NCBI RefSeq assembly: GCF_030812255.1
Contig: NZ_JAUSSH010000008.1
Location: 62,001-126,000, forward strand
Length of the DNA stretch: 64,000 nucleotides
Origin: Paeniglutamicibacter psychrophenolicus
GTDB taxonomy: Bacteria; Actinomycetota; Actinomycetes; Actinomycetales; Micrococcaceae
Reading direction: 5' to 3'
Within the stretch, counting starts at the first letter, position 1. Each line of letters starts with the position of its first letter. Below the pieces are notes generated by a model, which was not told the origin of the DNA, did not search any database, and worked only from the letters and a program-made list of their open reading frames with translations. The position numbers and the translations under genes were made by a program. This document shows positions 16,931 to 25,434 of this stretch, piece by piece.

Positions 16931-18370
16931 GTGAGTACATTCAGTGGCCTGAACACGGCCATGTCCGGCCTGAATGCCGCGCGACTGGCCATGGAGACGG
17001 CCGGAAACAACCTTGCCAACGTCGGCACCCCCGGCTACACCCGGCAGCGCGCAGAGTTCGCCTCGGTTGGTCCCGTGTCTTCGACCGGCCTGCTCGCCTC
17101 CCGTCCCGGCGTTGGCCAGGGAGTGGTGCTCACCGGCATCGCCCGGCTGGCGGATGCCCACCTCGATGCGCGCGTCCGCGGAACCCTGGCCCTTGCTGCG
17201 CAGTCAGACACCCGCGCCGAAGCCCTGTCAAACCTCGAGGGAGTCCTGCGGGAACCGGGCGAGAACGGGCTCTCTGCCTTGCTCAACAACTTCTGGGCCG
17301 GGTGGGAAGACGTGGCCAACCAGCCCGGCGAGAATGCCCCCGCTGCCGTCCTGCTGAAAAGCGCCAAGGCCGTGGTGAACCGCATCGCCCAGTCCCGTAC
17401 GGAGATCTCGGACCAGTGGGCCACCCAACGCCAATCCCTGGACACCATGGTCACCGATGTCAACGCCGCGGCCGGTGCGGTGGCCGGGCTCAACGCCCAG
17501 ATCCGCTCCTCGATCGCAGCCGGCGGTGCTCCCAATGCCCTGCTGGACCAGCGCGCCCAGTTGACGCAGAGCATCGCCGAACTCTCCGGAGCCACCATCC
17601 GGGAATTGCCCGACGGCACCGTGGATGTGCTGATTGACGGCAATGCGCTGGTCACCGGATCAACCGCCCGCCCGCTCCAAGTCACGGGTTCCCCCACCAT
17701 GGACGGCTCCGAGGCACCGGCCGTGCAGTGGGCCCACCGCCCAGGCGCCGTCGCGCTGCAGGGTGGCCGCCTGGCAGGTGCGGTTTCCCTTCTCGCGCCG
17801 GCCGCCGACGACGACACAGGCACCGGCGGGTCCTTGGCCGAAGCCGCGAAGTCACTGGACAAGATCGCCTTGGAGCTGGCCGGCAGCGTTAATGAAGTGC
17901 ATCGCAACGGCAAGACCGTGACGGGCGAGACCGGCATGGATTTCTTTGAGATCAACGAGAACGATCCGGCACTCTCTCTGAGGGTGCTGGCGACCGGAGC
18001 CATGGATTTGGCCACTCGATCCGTGAATTCGACCCCCGACGGCATGGACGGCGGCGAACTGGACGGTTCCAACGCCACGAAAATGTCGCAGCTGGGCACC
18101 TCCGCGGACGGACCGGATGCCCTGTGGTCCAGCATGGTCATCCAGATCGGCACCGCCACCAAGACAGAGGCCCAGCAGTCGGTATCGACCGCCGTCGCCG
18201 CCGCCAGCGCCGCGAGCGCGCAACTGTCGGTCTCGGCGGTGTCCCTCGACGAGGAAAACGTTGCCCTCATTGCCAACCAGCACGCCTTCCAGGGCGCGGC
18301 ACGGGTTATGACGGCCATCGATGAAATGCTCGACACCCTGATCAACCGCACCGGACTAGTCGGACGCTAG
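16931..18370 (+). CDS. flgK: Flagellar hook-associated protein FlgK
   Basis: First hook-filament junction protein. It starts at GTG 16931 with AAGGAA upstream and has 479 residues. The N-terminal axial motif is NTAMSGLNAARLAMETAGNN with LANVGTPGYTRQRAEF, and the FlgK-specific segment LSALLNNFWAGWEDVANQPG lies at about 115-135. The C-terminus SLDEENVALIANQHAFQGAA is the typical closing coiled coil. It lies between its chaperone flgN and flgL. Confidence 0.96.
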   Translation: MSTFSGLNTAMSGLNAARLAMETAGNNLANVGTPGYTRQRAEFASVGPVSSTGLLASRPGVGQGVVLTGIARLADAHLDARVRGTLALAAQSDTRAEALSNLEGVLREPGENGLSALLNNFWAGWEDVANQPGENAPAAVLLKSAKAVVNRIAQSRTEISDQWATQRQSLDTMVTDVNAAAGAVAGLNAQIRSSIAAGGAPNALLDQRAQLTQSIAELSGATIRELPDGTVDVLIDGNALVTGSTARPLQVTGSPTMDGSEAPAVQWAHRPGAVALQGGRLAGAVSLLAPAADDDTGTGGSLAEAAKSLDKIALELAGSVNEVHRNGKTVTGETGMDFFEINENDPALSLRVLATGAMDLATRSVNSTPDGMDGGELDGSNATKMSQLGTSADGPDALWSSMVIQIGTATKTEAQQSVSTAVAAASAASAQLSVSAVSLDEENVALIANQHAFQGAARVMTAIDEMLDTLINRTGLVGR

Positions 18371-18386
18371 GCAAGGAAACAGGCTC

Positions 18387-19271
18387 ATGACTCGAATCAC
18401 CACCGCATCGCTCAGCCTCAACACCGAGCGCAACCTGCAGGCCGCCATGACGCGGCTGGCCAGCATCCAGAACAAGGCCGGTACGCAACAGGAAATCGGC
18501 CGGCCCAGCGACGACCCGGCCGGTACCGCCAACGCCATGGCAGTGCGCGCGGAGCAGCGCCAAAACGAACAGTTCTCCCGCAACGTACAGGACGCCAACG
18601 GCTGGCTCTCCACCACCGACAACGCGCTGACCACGGCGACAGATTTGCTGCAACAGGCGCGAGACCTCGCGGTCAAGGGAGCCAACGACGGTGCCCTGAC
18701 CCCCCAGGCCAAGGAAGCCCTTGCCCTGGAACTCGACCAGCTGCACGACGCCCTGCTCAGCACTGCCAACACCAAATTCATGGGGCGCCACGTTTTTGCA
18801 GGAACCTCAAATGGTTCCACGGCGGTGGATACGGAGAATGGCGCCTACGCGTTCTCCGGAACCAGCGGCGTGGAACGCCGCATCGGCCAGAACTCGACGG
18901 TTCGGGTCGATGCGAATGGCGCAGACGTATTCGGCCAGGGCGCCACCAGCGTTTTTCAACTCGTGAAGGATATTGCCATGAACCTCCGTGACGGGACAAA
19001 CATTTCCTCGCGGATCGGCGACATCGATGAACGTCTGCAAGACGTGCTCGGTGCCCAGGCCGCCATCGGCGCCAGCCATGCGTCGGTGCTTGCCGCCGAT
19101 GGAGCGCTGCTCTCGGACGCCGTTTCCCTCGAAGCCCGCCGCAGCGGCATCGAGGACATTGATCTGGGTTCGGTCATCCTGGAGCTCAAGACCCAGGAGG
19201 TCGCCTACCAGGCGGCCCTGTCCGCCGCCGCCCGCACCCTGCAGCCCTCGCTGATGGACTTCCTGCGATGA
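18387..19271 (+). CDS. flgL: Flagellar hook-associated protein FlgL
   Basis: Second hook-filament junction protein, related to flagellin. The 294 residues begin with TRITTASLSLNTERNLQAAM, and the motif GRPSDDPAGTANAMAVRAEQ at about 37-56 is typical. DALLSTANTKFMGRHVFAGT marks the domain shared with flagellin. The C-terminus DLGSVILELKTQEVAYQAAL forms the D0 helix. It overlaps fliW by 4 bp. Confidence 0.95.
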   Translation: MTRITTASLSLNTERNLQAAMTRLASIQNKAGTQQEIGRPSDDPAGTANAMAVRAEQRQNEQFSRNVQDANGWLSTTDNALTTATDLLQQARDLAVKGANDGALTPQAKEALALELDQLHDALLSTANTKFMGRHVFAGTSNGSTAVDTENGAYAFSGTSGVERRIGQNSTVRVDANGADVFGQGATSVFQLVKDIAMNLRDGTNISSRIGDIDERLQDVLGAQAAIGASHASVLAADGALLSDAVSLEARRSGIEDIDLGSVILELKTQEVAYQAALSAAARTLQPSLMDFLR

Positions 19272-19642
19272 GCCGGGTACTGGTTCCCGCCACTCCCCTG
19301 CCGGGATTCCCCGAGGCCACCACGCTGTCCCTCGAGCCCGTCGAGGGTGCGATGGGTCTCTACTCCTTGGCTTCCCCCCAAGCCGCAGGGCTGCGCCTCT
19401 ACGTACTGGATGCGGGATTGCACCTGGCCGACTACAAGCCGGTGTTCACCAACGAACAAATGGCGCTGCTCGGTGACCCGGAGCCCGCGTCGCGGGGCGT
19501 CCTGGTCATTGTGAACACCTCCGACAGCCAAGCGAGCGTCAACCTGCTCGCCCCGCTGGTGTTCAACTCCGACACCGGCACGTGCGCCCAGATCATCCTC
19601 GAGGGCCAGGACTGGCCCATCCGCTCGGCCCTGCCGCTCTGA
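19268..19642 (+). CDS. fliW: Flagellar assembly factor FliW
   Basis: FliW binds flagellin and, in other bacteria, the translational repressor CsrA, which couples flagellin synthesis to secretion. The 124 residues match the family (LSLEPVEGAMGLYSLASPQA, YKPVFTNEQMALLGDPEPAS and VNLLAPLVFNSDTGTCAQII). The last segment is the conserved C-terminal FliW motif. It is the final gene of the flgN operon. The usual neighbour csrA is not found within the next 370 bp. Confidence 0.93.
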   Translation: MSRVLVPATPLPGFPEATTLSLEPVEGAMGLYSLASPQAAGLRLYVLDAGLHLADYKPVFTNEQMALLGDPEPASRGVLVIVNTSDSQASVNLLAPLVFNSDTGTCAQIILEGQDWPIRSALPL

Positions 19643-20011
19643 TTCCATGGCCTGAGTGCCTCCCCGCAGTGCCGGAGCCGCTCCGGCCGGCCTGGCACCA
19701 GCAGCGGCAGCACGCTGCTCCCCGGCACCGCAGCTCAGTGACGTGCCACATTTCCCCCATCCCAAACCTGTCTTATGGCCAGGGTGCGCCCTAGGATTGG
19801 CAATACGTGCGGGCCGAGAGCCTCGGTCCCGCACTCTGGCACACCGGCAGAGCCTCGCGCCCGGCCGGACGGTGGTTCGCTTCCTTGGGGATTCGAACCA
19901 CGGGGCACCTTCTGGCAACGGCCCGGCGCCCCACACGGCCACCCGACCTTTCGGGAAACCGGCGGCGCGTCACCGACGCCCCGCCATGTTGAAAGCAGGG
20001 GGAACTTTCCC
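19643..20011 (+). promoter_or_regulatory. Intergenic region and structured leader of the SGNH hydrolase gene
   Basis: There is no convincing gene here. A GCCGGAGC/GCTCCGGC hairpin at about 19670 may end the flgN operon. A TAGGAT element at 19792-19797 could be a -10 box, giving a leader of about 200 bases. The leader holds a strong stem at 19807-19834 (GTGCGGG plus CCGAG paired with CTCGG plus CCCGCAC) and a second at 19872-19901 (GTGGTTCG with CGAACCAC). A ribosome site GGGGG sits at about 19998. I could not match this leader to a known riboswitch. Confidence 0.4.
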
Positions 20012-20881
20012 ATGGCTCGCATCGCACCACCTCGTCTTTTCGCCCTCCTCGCCGCCGGCATTGCCGCATTCGCACTGACCCTCACCGGGATGGGCCCGGC
20101 CAGCGCGCTGGCCCCGCCGACGGAAACCAGCACCTCGGGGACAGTGAACTACGTCAACCTCGGCGACTCGTACTCCGCCGGATTCGGTTCCGGGGCCCTG
20201 GTGCCCGGCCCGTTCCCGGGTTGTTTCCAAGGCAACGGACCAACACACGTCACCAAGATCGCGGCCATGGACAACATGAACCTGACCATGGACGCGGCCT
20301 GTGCCGGCATGACCACCACCCAGATCGCCGCAGTGATCCCCGCGATCGCGCCATACCTATCCACCGCCGACCTGACTACCCTCACGCTCGGTGGCAATAA
20401 CCTCGGCTTCGGCCAGATCGTCTTTGCCTGCAGCACCATGGGCTCCGATGCCGCCTGCGAAAACGCGTTGGAGGTCGCCACGGCGATACTCCCGGCCGTT
20501 ACCTCCTCGGCCCACAAGACCCTGCAGCTGCTGGACGCCGCAACGCCCGGCGAGATCCTGGTACTGGGCTACCCAAGGCTGTTCACCACCTCCAACGGCG
20601 ACCAGCCGCTTGTCACCGCACGCAATGCCCGGGAGATGAACAAGGTGGGGGATGCGCTTGACCGCGCCATCCGCTCGGCCGTCAAGGGAACCAGCGCCAC
20701 GTTCGTTCCGGTCCTCGGGCCATTCAACGACCATGGAGTGGGAGCTACCGACACCTGGATGTACTTCAACCTGGCCAACCCCGCGGACCCGTTCAACCTG
20801 CACCCCACCACCACCGGCTACCTCAATGGTTACTACCCGGCGGTGAGCAACCGCATCCATATGAACCAGTTGGTGCGCTGA
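20012..20881 (+). CDS. Secreted SGNH/GDSL-family hydrolase
   Basis: Predicted exported esterase or lipase. The start ATG 20012 gives 289 residues and an N-terminal signal peptide: the basic MARIAPPR, a hydrophobic core LFALLAAGIAAFALTLT, and a likely cut after PASALA. The SGNH blocks are visible: VNLGDSYSAGFGSG with the nucleophile Ser near residue 55, LTLGGNNLGFGQIV for the oxyanion Gly/Asn, and NLHPTTTGYLNGYY with the catalytic His. Such enzymes act on lipids or acylated polysaccharides; the substrate cannot be read from the sequence. It stands alone with its own structured leader. Confidence 0.9.
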   Translation: MARIAPPRLFALLAAGIAAFALTLTGMGPASALAPPTETSTSGTVNYVNLGDSYSAGFGSGALVPGPFPGCFQGNGPTHVTKIAAMDNMNLTMDAACAGMTTTQIAAVIPAIAPYLSTADLTTLTLGGNNLGFGQIVFACSTMGSDAACENALEVATAILPAVTSSAHKTLQLLDAATPGEILVLGYPRLFTTSNGDQPLVTARNAREMNKVGDALDRAIRSAVKGTSATFVPVLGPFNDHGVGATDTWMYFNLANPADPFNLHPTTTGYLNGYYPAVSNRIHMNQLVR

Positions 20882-20948
20882 TCGACGACCGTGCCCGTCG
20901 CATGGCGGATCCAGTCGAGCTCCGGGTCCAGGTCTTGGGAATCCGGAT

Positions 20949-20991
20949 TCACCTACGAAGAACTTCACGTAGGTGACTTGGCTCAGCCAAG
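20949..20991 (+). terminator. Tandem hairpins after the SGNH hydrolase gene
   Basis: TCACCTACG pairs perfectly with CGTAGGTGA (20949-20976) around a ten-base loop, immediately followed by a CTTGGCTCAGCCAAG hairpin. They lie 68 bases past the hydrolase stop and just before a stronger terminator. Confidence 0.55.
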
Positions 20992-21008
20992 TCTCTTTGA
21001 AGAAGCAG

Positions 21009-21053
21009 AAAACCACCCGTACCGGCCGCATGCGACCGGTACGGGTGGTTTTT
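21009..21053. terminator. Bidirectional rho-independent terminator
   Basis: A perfect 17-bp stem (AAAACCACCCGTACCGG with its complement) around a ten-base loop. It has A-runs on the left and T-runs on the right, so it works in both directions. It separates the plus-strand hydrolase gene from the minus-strand kinase gene, whose stop is at 21067. Confidence 0.9.
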
Positions 21054-21066
21054 GAGCTGCGATCAG

Positions 21067-22704
21067 CTACTGCCTCAGGTGGCGCATCCCTGCTCGCGTG
21101 GTCAAGACATCGTCAAATTCAGCATCCACGGGAATCTGGGTGGTGTCCGCACCCGCTTCGTGCCCGTAGTCATAGTCCATGCGCTGTTCCGTTGCACGGC
21201 GCATCGGCGCCACCACCGGAACAGCATTCTTCAGGCGACGGCTCAGCTTGGCCTTCTTCGCCTTGCCCTTTTCTGGCACCTCGGAAGCGTAGTAGTACTG
21301 TCCGTAGTAGCCGTAGTTCGCGGCGCCGGCACCCTTGGTTGGAACCTGATTCAGGACGAAGCCCAGCACGTTGGCACCAACCTTGTGCAAGTTGCCCAAC
21401 GACTTGGCAACCTCATCCGTGGACGTCGAGTCCGCCTTCACCGCAACCAGTACACCGTCAACGAAGTTGCTCAACACAGCGGCATCGGTGACCGGAAGAA
21501 GCGGTGGTGCATCGATGAGAACCAGTGCATCGCGGCTCATATCCTCGAGCAAGGAAAGCATTGCCTGGGATCCCAAGAGTTCCGACGGGTTCGGCGGGAT
21601 CCGGCCGGCCGCGAGAATCGACAACGTTGGAATGGGTCCGTAGGGCTGCAGGACGTCGTCCAGCGTCGCCTGGTGGCTGAGCACATCGGTGAGTCCGGCG
21701 CCACCGGGAAGGCCAAAGACGTCGGTCACCACCGGGCGGCGCAAGTCTGCATCAATAAGAATTGTTGGTCGGCCGGTGGATGCAATGGCGATGGCAAGGT
21801 TTGCAGCGACGGAAGACTTTCCTTCGCCTGGGACCGAGGAAGTGACGAGAATCACCCGTGCCGGCTTGTCGACATCAACATAAGTGAGGTTGGTACGCAG
21901 CTCGCGCAATGCCTCTGCATAAGGGTGCGAGGCACGGTCGTCGTGGTCCAGGGCACCGGTTTCAACCGCCGAACGGTTGTTCACCAGTCGCGGGTCCAAC
22001 GGGATGGTACCGATCACCGAGGTGCCCAGCTTCTCAAGATCCTCCACGGAGCGAACTCGACGGTCCAAGTGCTGCCGAAGCAATGCGTACCCAATTCCCA
22101 GGGCGAGGCCAAGCACGCCACCAAGCGCGATGGCGAGCTTTGTGTTTGGCGATACTGGGGACGTCGGAACCTCGGCATCCACCAGCGGAACCAGGCGAAC
22201 GATCGAATCGTCCTTCGATGCCCCCTTGGCAAAGCCGGATTCAATTTCCGTGACCTGTTCCGCCAGGGCATCCACCCAGGCATTCGCGGTCTTCTGCGCC
22301 AGAACGGGATCGGCATTGGTGATGCTCAAACGCACCTCGGCCGTGCCAGTAGGTAGCTCGACTTCAAGCTGTTCGAGAAGCTGCTCGGGGCTTACCTCGA
22401 GTTTCAGATCATTCCGTACTCGTTCGGCGACAGCACGAGTGGCCGCAATGCTCTTGTAACTAATGGCACGCGACTTGGCCAGGCTGTCACCAGAAAGTGC
22501 CAATGCGGCGGTATCCGCACCACTGGCGATGACAAGTCCGGAAGCCGACGCTGCGTAAAGTGATTGCTGCGTGAGCGTCCAGCCGAATGCGCAGATGACG
22601 GCGACTAAGACAACGCTGCAGATGCTCCGCCAAAATGTGCGCAGCACTCGCAGGTATTGCCTTAAATCCGGGCCGTCCGCCACGTTTTCTTCAAGTTGTT
22701 CCAC
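21067..22704 (-). CDS. Polysaccharide chain-length protein / BY-type tyrosine autokinase (Wzc/CapAB-like)
   Basis: Membrane co-polymerase that controls polymer length and autophosphorylates on tyrosine. I choose GTG 22704 (VEQLEENVADGPDLRQYLRV) with GGGAG eight bases upstream, giving 545 residues; the frame is open another 73 codons but without a ribosome site. Domains: Wzz-type N-terminus with a helix at about 25-45 and another at about 240-260 (LAIALGGVLGLALGIGYALL), then a kinase domain with Walker A SSVPGEGKSSVAANL, Walker A' TILIDADLRRP and Walker B LVLIDAPPLL. The C-terminus has the tyrosine cluster NYGYYGQYYYAS expected to be phosphorylated. The divergent phosphatase gene is the likely antagonist. 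Confidence 0.93.
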   Translation of the reverse strand: MEQLEENVADGPDLRQYLRVLRTFWRSICSVVLVAVICAFGWTLTQQSLYAASASGLVIASGADTAALALSGDSLAKSRAISYKSIAATRAVAERVRNDLKLEVSPEQLLEQLEVELPTGTAEVRLSITNADPVLAQKTANAWVDALAEQVTEIESGFAKGASKDDSIVRLVPLVDAEVPTSPVSPNTKLAIALGGVLGLALGIGYALLRQHLDRRVRSVEDLEKLGTSVIGTIPLDPRLVNNRSAVETGALDHDDRASHPYAEALRELRTNLTYVDVDKPARVILVTSSVPGEGKSSVAANLAIAIASTGRPTILIDADLRRPVVTDVFGLPGGAGLTDVLSHQATLDDVLQPYGPIPTLSILAAGRIPPNPSELLGSQAMLSLLEDMSRDALVLIDAPPLLPVTDAAVLSNFVDGVLVAVKADSTSTDEVAKSLGNLHKVGANVLGFVLNQVPTKGAGAANYGYYGQYYYASEVPEKGKAKKAKLSRRLKNAVPVVAPMRRATEQRMDYDYGHEAGADTTQIPVDAEFDDVLTTRAGMRHLRQ

Positions 22705-22934
22705 TGATAGTGCTCCCGGTAAATTTACGCGCGTTCGAAAGGCCTGAAGGGGGTTTACCTCAATCTTAGCTGGAATTGATGCACACTCTGGACATTCGGT
22801 CCCTGACTGCGCAAGATGCACATTACATGAGGTAGCTGAGGTTACAGCCCGCACGATTTCAAGACCGGAACACCCAAGTAATTTTGTGGCGACGGCTCTC
22901 CCGTTGAATTCGATGGAAGACACACCGGATTGAC

Positions 22935-22940
22935 TATGAT
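22935..22940 (+). promoter_or_regulatory. -10 element TATGAT giving a possible leaderless phosphatase mRNA
   Basis: TATGAT ends six bases before the phosphatase ATG at 22947, so transcription would begin at or next to the start codon. No Shine-Dalgarno sequence is present upstream. A convincing -35 box is not seen at 17 bases. The 242-bp region 22705-22946 also has to hold the promoter for the divergent kinase gene. Confidence 0.45.
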
Positions 22941-22946
22941 CAAGTC

Positions 22947-23549
22947 ATGATCAGGATCCTCACAGTCTGCACCGGCAACATTTGCCGTTCTCCTTTTGCC
23001 GAGCTGTTTCTTCAAAGCGAGCTGGACCGCCTCTCCCCCGGATCATTCATGATTCGCAGCGCTGGATCCCACGCGTTGGTCGGACATCAAATGGATGAGC
23101 GTTCCTCGATGAAGCTCCACGAAGTCGGTGTGGCCAGCGATGGATTCATAGCGAGGCAGCTTAACGAAGGCAACGCCAGCGGCAACGACCTAATACTTGC
23201 CTTGACCGACGAGCATCGAAGCAGCATTGTGGCAATGAGTCCAAGGCTGCTCAAGCGCACATATACCGTTCGAGAATTTGCTGCCGTGCTTGAAGAGTTG
23301 GCGGCCATGCCGGACGGAACGTTACCTAGGGGAAGCGATACGACGACTGTGGAGACACGTTGGGCGGCTTTGCTCAAGGCAGCTCCACTAGCGCGGCCCT
23401 CGGCGCGCAGTAAGTTGGCAGGAAATCTGGATGTCGTTGATCCCTATCGTCAAAGCGATTCGGTGTACGACCAGATGGTCGAAGACTTGCTCCCTGCGTT
23501 GAAAACAATCGTTGAATTTGAACTCATTCACGCAGCCGAGCAGGGCTGA
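22947..23549 (+). CDS. Low-molecular-weight protein-tyrosine phosphatase (Wzb-like)
   Basis: Predicted to dephosphorylate the Wzc-like kinase and so cycle polymer assembly. The P-loop CTGNICRSPF at 8-17 contains the nucleophile Cys8 and Arg14. The general acid lies in VVDPYRQSDSVYDQMVEDLL at about 168-187. The 200 residues are longer than typical (about 150) because of an insertion between these motifs. The 3' end is altered by an ISAs1-type insertion: the reading now ends Glu-Gln-Gly-stop inside the element, while the uninterrupted gene would have ended Glu-Gln-stop, using CAG TAA now at 27919-27924. Function is probably intact. Confidence 0.9.
   Translation: MIRILTVCTGNICRSPFAELFLQSELDRLSPGSFMIRSAGSHALVGHQMDERSSMKLHEVGVASDGFIARQLNEGNASGNDLILALTDEHRSSIVAMSPRLLKRTYTVREFAAVLEELAAMPDGTLPRGSDTTTVETRWAALLKAAPLARPSARSKLAGNLDVVDPYRQSDSVYDQMVEDLLPALKTIVEFELIHAAEQG
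23531..23540. repeat. Left 10-bp target duplication (CGCAGCCGAG)
   Basis: CGCAGCCGAG directly before the left terminal repeat of the outer element. An identical copy stands at 27909-27918 directly after the right terminal repeat. The length fits the 8-10 bp duplications of ISAs1-family elements. Confidence 0.92.
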
Positions 23550-23623
23550 TGCAAAGTCGTGAATGACTGCCCACGAACTATTCTCCCGACTCGGCCGGTC
23601 GGTGCTTTTAATGACGAATGTGA

Positions 23624-25199
23624 TGTCTCGGCACATCGGTGACAGTTCTCAGGACATTGGTGACACTCGATGTCTCAGGACATCAGTGACAATTGCCTTG
23701 AAGACCGCTCCTTGCGGAAGCGCGTGAGCGACCTGCTGATCCCGACGTATCCCGTCCCTTCCGGCGGCCAGGCGAATTCGGCGATGACTTCCCCTTCGGT
23801 ATTGGCAAATACGACGCCGTCGGTGTCCCAGGCAGCGATGACGATGCGTCCGGCCATTCGTTTCGTCAGGGAGAACAGGGTCTTGCGGATCTTGACGACG
23901 CCGTTGGAATAGACCTGCAGCTTCTGGATGCCGGTATCTGCCGGGTGGGCGATGGTGCCGCTGATTCTGCCGAATACGCTGGTCTCGAGTGCGGCTTCCG
24001 GTTCCGGGCCGACGGCATCGTGGCCCGGTGTTTCTGTCTCTGTCTCGGTTTCGGCCACGGGTTCGGGAACGCCCACCACCAATGGTGCGTGTTCGTTGAT
24101 GCCAGGGAGAACCGGAATGGGGCTTGGCCTGGGTTCTTCGGCAACGGCCGTCGCGTCCCACGACTGCTGCGGGGTGATGCGTCCGGGCAGTCCCTGGTGG
24201 GGACGTTCGGTGTTGTAGATGTGGTCGAATTGGTCAACCTGGGCTTGGAGCTCCGCATGGGAATGGGCCATGGGCTGCTTGTCCAGCCAGCGAAACAGGG
24301 TCTGGTGAAACCGCTCATTTTTGCCTTGGGTCGTCGGCTTGTATGGCTTGCCGGTGATCGCCTTGACCCCGAGGGAGGTCACGTAGGCGACCAGTTGCCC
24401 TTCGACGCCGCGCCGTGAGGGGTTGAGCGCCGCACCGTTGTCGGTGAGCATCCGCTGTGGCACCCCGCGGGCGGCGATGCCCTTCTTGACGACGGCTATG
24501 GCGGCCTCGCTGGTTTCCCCGCCCGCCACGTGGGTGGCGACCGCGAGGCGAGAGTGGTCGTCCTGCAGCTGGAAGATCACGCACTTGCGACCGCCGGCGA
24601 GCACGTACTCGGTGGCGTCCAGCTGCCAGCAGGCGTTCGGGGCGGGGTAGACGAACCTGCGGTACGAGGCCCGGGGTTTCTTGTTTGGTTCGGACCGGGC
24701 CACGTTCTTCTCGCGGAAGATCCGTGCCAGGGAGGCCACGGAGGGTGCCCGCATCCCCAGGGACAGCATCTTGTCGTGCACGCTGATTGGTCCGTGGTCC
24801 AGCCCGGAGGACTCCAGGGCGGCCCTCACCTGCAGCGCTTCCTGCTTGAGTTCCTCGGTGAGTTTCCTCGGCGAGGTCTTCGGCCGGCGTGAACGTGGTT
24901 CCAGGGCCGCGGCCTGGCCCTCGTCGCGTGCCCTGGCCCGGATCGCGTAGAACGTCTTGCGGGTGATCTCGTGTTCGTCACAAAACGTGGTGACGGAGCC
25001 GCGTGGTGCGTCATCGGGCCACTGGGCGATGGCAAGGCGGATACGGGCGTCGACAGGCTCATTCTTATTCACCAGTCATTCTTCATGCCCTGCACCCTGG
25101 CGGTCAAAGCCGTGTTAACCCTCGGGAAGTGTCACCACCAAAACCGCCTGAAGTGTCACCGATGTGTTGAGGCAGAACTGTCACCGATCTCCTGCGACG
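23624..25199 (-). mobile_element. IS481-type element nested in the ISAs1 element
   Basis: One transposase gene flanked by imperfect inverted repeats of about 26 bp: the left begins TGTCTCGGCACATCGG at 23624 and the right ends near 25199. About 21 of 26 positions match, including a 15-base identical core (ATCGGTGACAGTTCT at 23635-23649 and its complement at 25174-25188). Further GGTGACA repeats lie inside both ends, as usual for transposase-binding sites. I could not see a clear short target duplication. Confidence 0.8.
23675..25072 (-). CDS. IS481-family transposase (DDE integrase core)
   Basis: Catalyses movement of the surrounding element. The 465 residues start with a helix-turn-helix region (TTFCDEHEITRKTFYAIRAR at about 28-47). 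The integrase core follows with the DDE residues in WQLDATEYVLAGG (about 150), RMLTDNGAAL (about 210) and QGKNERFHQTLFRWLD (about 250). The tail after residue 310 is a Pro/Glu/Thr linker followed by a beta-rich domain. The start is GTG 25072. The gene is intact. Confidence 0.92.
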   Translation of the reverse strand: MNKNEPVDARIRLAIAQWPDDAPRGSVTTFCDEHEITRKTFYAIRARARDEGQAAALEPRSRRPKTSPRKLTEELKQEALQVRAALESSGLDHGPISVHDKMLSLGMRAPSVASLARIFREKNVARSEPNKKPRASYRRFVYPAPNACWQLDATEYVLAGGRKCVIFQLQDDHSRLAVATHVAGGETSEAAIAVVKKGIAARGVPQRMLTDNGAALNPSRRGVEGQLVAYVTSLGVKAITGKPYKPTTQGKNERFHQTLFRWLDKQPMAHSHAELQAQVDQFDHIYNTERPHQGLPGRITPQQSWDATAVAEEPRPSPIPVLPGINEHAPLVVGVPEPVAETETETETPGHDAVGPEPEAALETSVFGRISGTIAHPADTGIQKLQVYSNGVVKIRKTLFSLTKRMAGRIVIAAWDTDGVVFANTEGEVIAEFAWPPEGTGYVGISRSLTRFRKERSSRQLSLMS

Positions 25200-25249
25200 G
25201 CGATGATGGTAGTAGGCCATCAGCCCGGCGTGACCCTTCCTGCGACTGA

Positions 25250-25434
25250 CACCTCCAGAGGTTGTCCTGATAATGATCAGTCCGCCGGCTGGTGGCCAGC
25301 ACCAAACGTGTTGCCCAGCCGGACATGACTTAATAGGAGCCTGATCCAGAGGTCCCATCGCCGTCTTGTCTGCCCGACCGGTCAACACGAGCCCACCCTG
25401 TTGCTTTATCAGTTTCAGAGGAGCTCCATCCATC
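25250..25434 (+). ncRNA. Candidate bridge-RNA region of the IS110 element
   Basis: In IS110-family elements the non-coding left end can encode a structured bridge RNA that pairs with target and donor DNA. Here the region contains a long imperfect stem-loop at 25285-25322 (CCGGCTGG with CCAGCCGG on the outside, CAGCAC with GTGTTG within) and the 15-base segment at 25332-25346 that matches the right end. That match could be a donor-binding guide or an element-end repeat. Exact RNA ends cannot be read from sequence alone. Confidence 0.45.

Noticed and set aside
19885-19910. tRNA-like T-loop sequence (GGTTCGAATCC on the minus strand)
   Set aside because: The stem around it is mismatched and no acceptor, D or anticodon arms can be formed nearby; it is part of the hairpin 19872-19901.
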